A stretch of DNA of 12,693 nucleotides. It comes from JAWPMV01 sp038527215 (GTDB taxonomy: Bacteria; Bacteroidota; Bacteroidia; J057). A program made the translations under genes and the position numbers. The DNA is taken from contig JBCBGC010000178.1 in NCBI GenBank assembly GCA_038527215.1, positions 1 to 12,693 on the forward strand, written 5' to 3'. A model generated the notes under the pieces. It was not told where the DNA came from, searched no databases, and saw only the letters and a list, made by a program, of their open reading frames with translations. This document shows positions 7,063 through 12,693 of this stretch, piece after piece; within the stretch, counting starts at the first letter, position 1, and the number at the start of each line of letters is the position of its first letter.

Positions 7063-9452
7063 AACATCTGTACTCTCATCCGGGAGTTCCCCTCCAGGAC
7101 CATTTGGCGGCTGTAGCACACAGCTGTAGAAAATTGGCGGACGAAAAGCCCATTCGGCTTTCTTTTCCAAAGAAAATCCTCGTGGACCTATTGTATCTAT
7201 GCGGTGCCTTGCATGATACCGGGAAGGCTACCTCCTTCTTCCAACACTATCTGGCCCATCCGGAGGAGCCTTTGACCGGGCCCAAACACCATGCGTTGCT
7301 TTCAGCGATTCTGGCTTCAGAAATCGTGACCCAATATCTGGAGAAAAAATCTATCCCGGAGGTAGCCTCAGAGCTATTACCATACTATGTCTTTGTAGCG
7401 ATCCGACGCCATCATGGGAAATTGAGAGATTTTAATAAGGAGCTTTACCCATCCGAGAAAGCCCAAGATTTAGAGAAGCAAGTGGATGCTATACCTGGCC
7501 CTGTGATGCAGGCCTTGCTAGACCAGTTGCTCCAGCCCATTGGTCTTTCTTACAATTGGACCGATTTTGTGAGCCTTATCAAAAGCGGAAACTTTTGGGA
7601 AAAGGCCAGCTTCTGGGAGATGGATTTTTTTTCCGAGAAGTTTCCCGATTTACCCATCGAAACAAAAGCGGACTGGCATTACCTGTTCCAATTTATGTTC
7701 GGCAGCCTGCTATTGTCGGACAAAAGAGATGTCATTTTCGAAAAACCTCTTACGGCGAGTACAGAACGATGGAAGTTGGAACGGGTAGAAAATTTTCGTC
7801 GTAAAAAAGGCTTTCACCATCCAACCACAGATCTGAATCGCCTAAAAAACCAGGCTTATAACACCTTGCTGGAAGAGTTCCCTAAGCGAGTCCGGCCCGA
7901 CCAACATCTATACTCGATCAGCCTGCCCACCGGTATGGGAAAGACCATCACCGCACTGGCCGCCGCTCTTGCGCTACGGGAGCGGCTAGACATTCCGGCC
8001 GCCAAGCTCATCCTGGCCATTCCTTTTACATCCATCATTGATCAGAATTACGAGGTATATCAAGAAATTCTAGGGGAAGAGAATTCTGCCCTCCTGCTAA
8101 AACATCATCACCTGAGTGAACCCATTTATAAACAGCAAGAGGACTATCTCGACCCGGATAAAAGTCAGTTTCTGATCGAGACCTGGGAAGCGGAAATGGT
8201 GGTTACCACCTTTGTCCAAATCCTGGAACTTTTTTTTACCAACGACAACAGCAAAATCCTCAAATTCCCTCAATTAGCTCATTCGGTTGTACTGTTGGAC
8301 GAAGTACAAAACATCCCTTATAAATTATGGCCAGCGATTAGGGCTGCCTTTCAAGCCGTAGGTCGGATGTTCAACACCTACTTCATTTTCATGTCGGCTA
8401 CCCAGCCGCTAATCTTTGATCCACACACTGAAATACAGGAGCTTATTCCTCATCATGAGCAATATTTTCAATCCCCCCTTTTTAACCGAACGCACCTGGC
8501 GCATCAGCTCCCACAAAAGATCGCCTGGGAAGACTTTTTGGAAACGATTCTTGCCTATCTGAGAACTAACCCAAAGAAGGATATCCTGGTGATTCTCAAC
8601 ACCAAAAAGTCCGCCAGGGCGTGTTTTCAGCGGGTGACAGAACACTTTGGAGAGGAGCAAGCATATTTTTTATCCACCTTGATTACCCCCTACGAAAGAA
8701 AAAACATCATTCAACTGATCAGGAAGGCCGGAGGGAAAAAGAGAAAAATCATCGTGTCCACCCAGCTGATTGAAGCCGGAGTTGATATTTCTGTTGATGC
8801 CATTTTCCGAGTGATTGCTCCTATGGACTCCATTATCCAGGCCGCAGGACGCGCCAATCGATATTTTCATCAGCCGGAAGCCGCCCCGGTTTTCCTCTAT
8901 GAAATCGAAGAGCACCTGCGCATAGATGGCAAATTATACGGATCAGAACTGCTCCAAAAAACTCGTCTGGTTTTAGCTGATTCTCAAGCCTGCCCAGAGA
9001 CCGGGTATCTGGACTTGATTCAGGCTTACTTTCAGGAAGTCCAAAAGCAAGCCAGCAGCATTCATTCTTCCGTTTTGGAACACCTGCTCCGCCTTGAGTT
9101 CGAACAGCTGGGAGAATTTGAATTCATTCAAGAGCGGAAGACAGAGTCGGTCTTTATCCAGCTAAACGAGCAAGCCCAGGCAGTGTGGGAACAATATAAA
9201 GCCTTATTTCAACGCGAGGATCTGACACCATGGCAGAAACGGAGTCAGTTCAGAAGGTTTAAGGCCAGCTTTTATGACTATGTGATCAATGTCCCGATTC
9301 CCTGGGATCAGCAAACCATAGATTTTGATGGAGAAAAAGAGATGGGGTTTTATGTTTCCTACCTGGAGCAGCCCTCCGGCTTTTATTCCTACTACCCCAC
9401 TGACTACCAACTAAATACAGGTTATGAATCAAGCAACACCCACGCTTTCTAG
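7059..9452 (+). CDS. cas3: CRISPR-associated nuclease-helicase Cas3
   Basis: The 797-residue protein carries an N-terminal HD nuclease domain and a superfamily 2 helicase. HD motifs are H15, LHDTGK with H52-D53, the KHH at 76-78 and RHHG at 117-120; these should bind metal and cut single-stranded DNA. Helicase motifs are Walker A LPTGMGKT (289-296), Walker B DEVQ (414-417, in place of DEAH/DECH), MSAT (445-448), STQLIEAGVDIS (567-578) and QAAGRANR (594-601). A C-terminal domain of about 190 residues follows. After Cascade binds its target, Cas3 would be recruited to unwind and degrade it. All key motifs are intact and HD and helicase are in one chain, so interference looks functional. It starts in an ATGA overlap with cas5 and overlaps cas6 by 29 bases. 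Confidence 0.97.
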   Translation: MKHLYSHPGVPLQDHLAAVAHSCRKLADEKPIRLSFPKKILVDLLYLCGALHDTGKATSFFQHYLAHPEEPLTGPKHHALLSAILASEIVTQYLEKKSIPEVASELLPYYVFVAIRRHHGKLRDFNKELYPSEKAQDLEKQVDAIPGPVMQALLDQLLQPIGLSYNWTDFVSLIKSGNFWEKASFWEMDFFSEKFPDLPIETKADWHYLFQFMFGSLLLSDKRDVIFEKPLTASTERWKLERVENFRRKKGFHHPTTDLNRLKNQAYNTLLEEFPKRVRPDQHLYSISLPTGMGKTITALAAALALRERLDIPAAKLILAIPFTSIIDQNYEVYQEILGEENSALLLKHHHLSEPIYKQQEDYLDPDKSQFLIETWEAEMVVTTFVQILELFFTNDNSKILKFPQLAHSVVLLDEVQNIPYKLWPAIRAAFQAVGRMFNTYFIFMSATQPLIFDPHTEIQELIPHHEQYFQSPLFNRTHLAHQLPQKIAWEDFLETILAYLRTNPKKDILVILNTKKSARACFQRVTEHFGEEQAYFLSTLITPYERKNIIQLIRKAGGKKRKIIVSTQLIEAGVDISVDAIFRVIAPMDSIIQAAGRANRYFHQPEAAPVFLYEIEEHLRIDGKLYGSELLQKTRLVLADSQACPETGYLDLIQAYFQEVQKQASSIHSSVLEHLLRLEFEQLGEFEFIQERKTESVFIQLNEQAQAVWEQYKALFQREDLTPWQKRSQFRRFKASFYDYVINVPIPWDQQTIDFDGEKEMGFYVSYLEQPSGFYSYYPTDYQLNTGYESSNTHAF

Positions 9453-10113
9453 CAACCACAGTACCGATTACACCACCATTTCCTTTCCGGGTTTGCAACT
9501 CAAAACCAGAGACGGACATAAGGTGAGAGGATATTTCGGCCGGCTATTCCAGGAACAATCACCGCTGCTTCATAATCATTTTGATGATGGAAGCCCTCTT
9601 TACCGCTATCCAATGGTTCAGTATAAGGTGGTGAACCGAACGGCTCATCTGATTGGGATCAAGCAAGGGAGTCAACTGCTGAACGAGCTTTTTTTCAAAA
9701 TGGAAGAACTGCGGATAGAAGATCAAGTCTACCCGCTCTCCACTAAGCAGCTACAGAATGAGCAAATATCCCCGCATGTGTCGCCCAAACTTCACCGCTA
9801 TAAATGGGAAACCCCCTGGATGGGCCTTAATCAAAAGAACTATCGGCTTTATCGGACCTTATCGGGACGGGATCAACACGACTTTCTGGAAAAAATTCTG
9901 CGCAATCAACTGGTAGGGTTCTTGAAGGAAATGGGCGCCTCACTGGACACTCCAATCCTCGTAAACGCCCGACTCCATAAAGTCCCGGTCCAGGTGAAGA
10001 ATCAATCCATGATGGGGTTTTTAGGCTCTTTTGTCTGCAATGTGGAGTTACCGCCCCTGCTAGGTATCGGCAAATTCTCCAGTCGTGGCTTTGGCACCAT
10101 CCTTCCCACTTAA
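9424..10113 (+). CDS. cas6: crRNA-processing endonuclease Cas6 (Cas6b type)
   Basis: The 229-residue protein cuts the array transcript within each repeat, leaving the ATTGAAAC handle. Near the N-terminus it has RGYFGRLF (35-42), then LLHNHF (48-53) and LYRYPMVQYKV (59-69), as in Cas6b proteins common in Bacteroidota. The C-terminal glycine-rich loop GIGKFSSRGFG (214-224) is the Cas6 signature. H50 and H52 are candidates for the catalytic histidine, by position only. The ATG at 9424 lies 29 bases inside the end of cas3; no other good start precedes the conserved part, although the first 17 residues look like a variable extension. It sits between cas3 and cas1, not at the front of the operon as in many I-B loci. 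The next gene starts 27 bases later. Confidence 0.9.
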   Translation: MNQATPTLSSNHSTDYTTISFPGLQLKTRDGHKVRGYFGRLFQEQSPLLHNHFDDGSPLYRYPMVQYKVVNRTAHLIGIKQGSQLLNELFFKMEELRIEDQVYPLSTKQLQNEQISPHVSPKLHRYKWETPWMGLNQKNYRLYRTLSGRDQHDFLEKILRNQLVGFLKEMGASLDTPILVNARLHKVPVQVKNQSMMGFLGSFVCNVELPPLLGIGKFSSRGFGTILPT

Positions 10114-10140
10114 CTTCCACTCTTCATCCAAAATACCTCC

Positions 10141-11175
10141 ATGCATTTATTCATTCAAACTCCTGGCACCTATCTCCACGTCTGGGAAGGCCTATTCGAA
10201 ATTCGTCGAAAACTAAACGGCCAGGTCGAAAAACGGCAGTTTGCCGCCCATAAAGTCAAAGGCATTCTCCTCTCTAAAGGGACTGCCCTGAGTACAGACG
10301 CCGTAGCGCTGGCTACGCAGCATCAGGTAGATTTACTGTTCCTGGAACCGGGTGGCCATCCTTATGGCAGGGTCTGGCAATCCAAATTAGGTAGTACGAC
10401 CCGGATCCGTAAGCGGCAATTGGAAGCCAGCCTCAGCCCCTTAGCAGTAGATACCATCAAGGCCTGGCTCACGCAAAAACTCGATCACCAAGCGGACTTT
10501 TTGGCTAGCCTGCTCAAGCACCGGCCTAAGCTCAAAGAAGAGTTGGGGGCAGCTATAAGCCGCATAGGGGAAATGAGTCATCAGATACAGACCAATAGCA
10601 GTATCAATATAGAAGGAGCAGGGCCTTCCTTCCGAGGCTGGGAAGGCAGTGCGGGCAAGGCTTACTTTGAAGCCCTCAGCCTGGCCATTCCGGACCGCTG
10701 GAGGTTTCACGGCAGAAGCAGTCGCCCGGCCCATGATCCTTTCAACGCCTGCCTTAATTATGCTTATGGCATTCTTTATGGGCAAGTGGAAAAAGCCCTG
10801 ATCACAGCCGGGCTAGATCCTTATGTGGGATTTATGCATAGGGATGATTATAACCACAAAAGCATGGTCTATGATTTCATCGAGCCTTACCGGATTTTTG
10901 CGGAGAAGGTCGTGTTTCAATTGTTTTCCCGCAAGAAAGTCAACCAAGCCATGTTTGAGCAGATACCTCGAGGGGTATCGCTAGGCCCAGAGGGAAAGCC
11001 TACTCTGGTAGAAGCTTACTTCCATCATACCCTGGAAGAAAAAGTCTATTATAAAGGAAGGAGGCTGACCCGCATGCATATGATGCAAACTGATGCCCAT
11101 CGCTTTGCCAACCAGCTACTAGGGCAGGAAAAGCCGGAAGAAAAAGTACCCGAATTAAGCTGGTTAGAATTATGA
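10141..11175 (+). CDS. cas1: CRISPR adaptation integrase Cas1
   Basis: The 344-residue protein inserts new spacers at the leader end of the arrays, together with Cas2. The catalytic, metal-binding residues are visible: E168 in GWEGSAGKAYF, H233 in GFMHRDDYN and E248 in VYDFIEPYR. The N-terminal beta domain (about 1-85) has the usual ILLSKGTALSTDAVALATQH pattern, in which a residue stretch mediates dimer formation. Length is normal for the Cas1b branch. The ATG at 10141 follows the cas6 stop by 27 bases, and its stop overlaps the cas2 start (ATGA), so Cas1 and Cas2 should be made in step. No fusion or truncation is seen. Confidence 0.97.
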   Translation: MHLFIQTPGTYLHVWEGLFEIRRKLNGQVEKRQFAAHKVKGILLSKGTALSTDAVALATQHQVDLLFLEPGGHPYGRVWQSKLGSTTRIRKRQLEASLSPLAVDTIKAWLTQKLDHQADFLASLLKHRPKLKEELGAAISRIGEMSHQIQTNSSINIEGAGPSFRGWEGSAGKAYFEALSLAIPDRWRFHGRSSRPAHDPFNACLNYAYGILYGQVEKALITAGLDPYVGFMHRDDYNHKSMVYDFIEPYRIFAEKVVFQLFSRKKVNQAMFEQIPRGVSLGPEGKPTLVEAYFHHTLEEKVYYKGRRLTRMHMMQTDAHRFANQLLGQEKPEEKVPELSWLEL

Positions 11176-11462
11176 TTTGTTGGGTCCTGTACGATATACA
11201 AGATGACAAGGCCCGGACCAAAATAGCCAAAGCCTGCAAACAGGCGGGACTACATCGGGTTCAGTATTCGGTCTTTTTGGGAACCCTAACGCCTAACCAG
11301 AAAGATAGCCTTGAAATTCAATGTGAAGATCTGATGGATCAGGATTCGGATCGGGTGTACCTGTTCCCGATGAACAAAAAAGAGCTCCAGGAAACCGTAC
11401 TCCTGGGCCAGGCCTTTGACAAAAAATTGATTACAGATGAAGTAAAAGCTCTATTCTTTTAG
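11172..11462 (+). CDS. cas2: CRISPR adaptation protein Cas2
   Basis: The 96-residue protein has the Cas2 ferredoxin-like fold pattern: a first strand CWVLYDIQDDKAR with the conserved D8, then GLHRVQYSVFLG (26-37) and a late strand DRVYLFPM (60-67). Cas2 dimers bridge two Cas1 dimers and act as a structural core that measures spacer length; nuclease activity is not needed for that. Length is normal for the family. It overlaps cas1 by 4 bases and ends 2 bases before cas4. Confidence 0.97.
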   Translation: MICWVLYDIQDDKARTKIAKACKQAGLHRVQYSVFLGTLTPNQKDSLEIQCEDLMDQDSDRVYLFPMNKKELQETVLLGQAFDKKLITDEVKALFF

Positions 11463-11464
11463 CT

Positions 11465-12037
11465 ATGCATGTGACACCCTCCCACCTTATTTCATATCTG
11501 TATTGCCCAAGATTTATCTACTTTGAGCACGTCATGCGTATCCCGCAACATTCGGAAAAATATATTAAAGTCCTCAAAGGCCGGGAAGTGCATGCCGCCA
11601 AGGCTCGGCAGCACACCGAATACCTACGTAAGCGGCTGGGAGTCGTGAAGAAAGAGCTTAATGTCTACCTGCGACATGATCCCTTACGGGGAGAGGTAGA
11701 TGAGGTCCTATGGCTTAACAATGGGGAAATAGCGCCTCTGGATTATAAGTTTGCCCGGTATCAGGATAGAGTGTATAACACCTACCGTACGCAGCTCATA
11801 AGCTATGCTTTCCTGATTCAGCATACTTTTGGGTTGCCGGTAAAAAAGGGATTTTTGATTTATACCCGAAGCAAGAACAAAGTGGTAGAAGTCCCTATTG
11901 AAAGCGGAGATATCCTTGCTGTAGAAAAGGTCATCGGTGAAATTGAGCGCATCGTACAGCAAAATTATTTCCCGCGAGCCACTAAGCGTAAAAAAAGATG
12001 CGTAGATTGTACCTACCGGAACCTATGTGTGCGCTAA
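11465..12037 (+). CDS. cas4: Cas4 exonuclease of spacer acquisition
   Basis: The 190-residue protein is a RecB-like nuclease with an iron-sulfur cluster. Cluster ligands are C14 (YLYCPR) and C179, C182 and C188 (CVDCTYRNLC). Nuclease residues are H43 (GREVH), D79 (GEVDEV), D93 and K95 (PLDYK), and Q110 with Y114 (TQLISYA). In systems that carry it, Cas4 trims pre-spacers and selects those with a correct PAM before Cas1-Cas2 integrates them. All expected residues are present. The gene starts 2 bases after cas2 and is the last cas gene; in many I-B loci cas4 precedes cas1 instead. About 200 bases further on, array 2 begins. Confidence 0.96.
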   Translation: MHVTPSHLISYLYCPRFIYFEHVMRIPQHSEKYIKVLKGREVHAAKARQHTEYLRKRLGVVKKELNVYLRHDPLRGEVDEVLWLNNGEIAPLDYKFARYQDRVYNTYRTQLISYAFLIQHTFGLPVKKGFLIYTRSKNKVVEVPIESGDILAVEKVIGEIERIVQQNYFPRATKRKKRCVDCTYRNLCVR

Positions 12038-12148
12038 CAGCCTATGCCGGTAGACAATTTGTACAGAGAACTTAAAAAATAGCACCCAATACGCTAATAA
12101 TCAGCCACTTAATCTTGCGCAAAAAAGCTAAAAACGAAACAAAATTGA

Positions 12149-12233
12149 TCTTTGACGTACGAAATAGCATTGAGTCAGGCAAAAAAAATACAACGTATCA
12201 CACTGATTATCAGAAAGCTAAGTATCACCACGG
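12149..12233 (+). promoter_or_regulatory. Leader of CRISPR array 2
   Basis: The leader between cas4 and array 2 carries the same elements as leader 1: TCTTTGACGTA (12149-12159), a run of eight A (12181-12188), CTGATTATCAG (12203-12213) and ACCACGG touching the first repeat (12227-12233). The palindrome lies exactly 20 bp from the repeat, as in leader 1. The 111 bases between cas4 and this leader show no gene and no hairpin terminator, so operon transcripts might run into the array. Confidence 0.8.
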
Positions 12234-12693
12234 CTTCGTGAGCACTATCCACTATAATGAGGATTGAAACTAGTATGCCACGTTGCTGGCTATGCCGGAT
12301 TGAACGCTTCGTGAGCACTATCCACTATAATGAGGATTGAAACAGCCTGCTAAAGGCCCTAGGACGTCCGCTGAGGAGCTTCGTGAGCACTATCCACTAT
12401 AATGAGGATTGAAACATACCAGAATTTCCCGGACCCAGGCCAAGGTCAACTTCGTGAGCACTATCCACTATAATGGGGATTGAAACCCCGGCGAGCGCCC
12501 GGAATTGAGTAAGGCGATACGCGCTTCGTGAGCACTATCCACTATAATGAGGATTGAAACTGATACGGTCTACGGGTATGACTACGGTTGAGGTCCTTCG
12601 TGAGCACTATCCACTATAATGAGGATTGAAACGGAGGGAGTACCTGCCCGTTCTTCCTACTTCCATACCTTCGTGAGCACTATCCACTATAAT
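12234..12693 (+). CRISPR. CRISPR array 2 (at least 7 repeats, 6 spacers; runs off the window)
   Basis: Repeats are 37 nt, starting CTTCGTGAGCACTATCC and ending TAATGAGGATTGAAAC. Starts are at 12234, 12307, 12379, 12450, 12524, 12596 and 12669; the last is cut after 25 bases by the window edge. Spacers are 36, 35, 34, 37, 35 and 36 nt and share nothing obvious with array 1. One repeat (12450) has GGGGAT instead of GAGGAT; the other complete copies are identical. Compared with array 1, repeat positions 4 (A to C), 6 (A to T) and 22 (C to T) differ. The handle ATTGAAAC is the same, so transcription is again on the + strand. The low divergence fits the leader-proximal part of an array. Total length is unknown. 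Confidence 0.98.

Noticed and set aside
3490..12037. The possibility that the cas genes form a new system type.
   Set aside because: Every gene matches a known type I-B component with its key motifs in place. The order is less common, but no unexplained gene is embedded among them.
12253..12258. TATAAT within each array 2 repeat, which looks like a -10 promoter box (array 1 has TACAAT).
   Set aside because: No -35 partner in the variable spacers, and the main sigma factor of Bacteroidota uses a different -7 element; probably an accident of the repeat sequence.

Overview
The window is essentially one complete type I-B CRISPR-Cas locus, flanked on both sides by CRISPR arrays and preceded by a lipoprotein gene and a block of tandem DNA hairpins. 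The host is most likely a member of the Bacteroidota. The grounds are a short lipoprotein signal peptide, little or no Shine-Dalgarno sequence before most starts, a Cas6b-type endonuclease, and dense modular palindromes of a kind I associate with Saprospiria-like genomes. This placement is an inference from style, not from a marker gene.

Layout, left to right. Bases 1-238 hold nine consecutive short palindromes, two of which recur almost unchanged. A 217-residue lipoprotein of unknown function (384-1037) ends at a strong hairpin terminator (1062-1091). After about 240 bases without a gene comes leader 1 and CRISPR array 1 (12 repeats of 37 nt, 11 spacers; 1422-2262). A gap of about 350 bases with candidate operator sequences leads to a WYL-domain regulator (2615-3409). 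The cas genes follow, all on the + strand: cas8b, cas7, cas5, cas3, cas6, cas1, cas2 and cas4 (3490-12037). Junctions between them are tight: overlaps of 4, 4, 11 and 29 nt, and gaps of 2, 2 and 27 nt. Leader 2 and CRISPR array 2 (7 repeats, the last cut by the window edge; 6 spacers) close the window.

How the parts work together. Both arrays are read on the + strand. Their repeats end in ATTGAAAC, the 8-nt crRNA handle left by Cas6 cleavage. Cas8b, Cas7 and Cas5, with Cas6 and crRNA, would form Cascade, and Cas3 (HD nuclease plus helicase) would degrade the target. Cas1, Cas2 and Cas4 would acquire spacers. No cas gene is visibly broken and the catalytic residues I could check are present, so the system looks intact.

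The effector machinery is a recognisable family, not a new system. The less ordinary signals are in the non-coding DNA. The two leaders share elements at nearly fixed positions, including a palindrome-like CTGRTTAWCAG exactly 20 bp before the first repeat in both. There are repeated or dyad sequences just before the WYL regulator and just before cas8b. The hairpin cluster at the left edge is unexplained.
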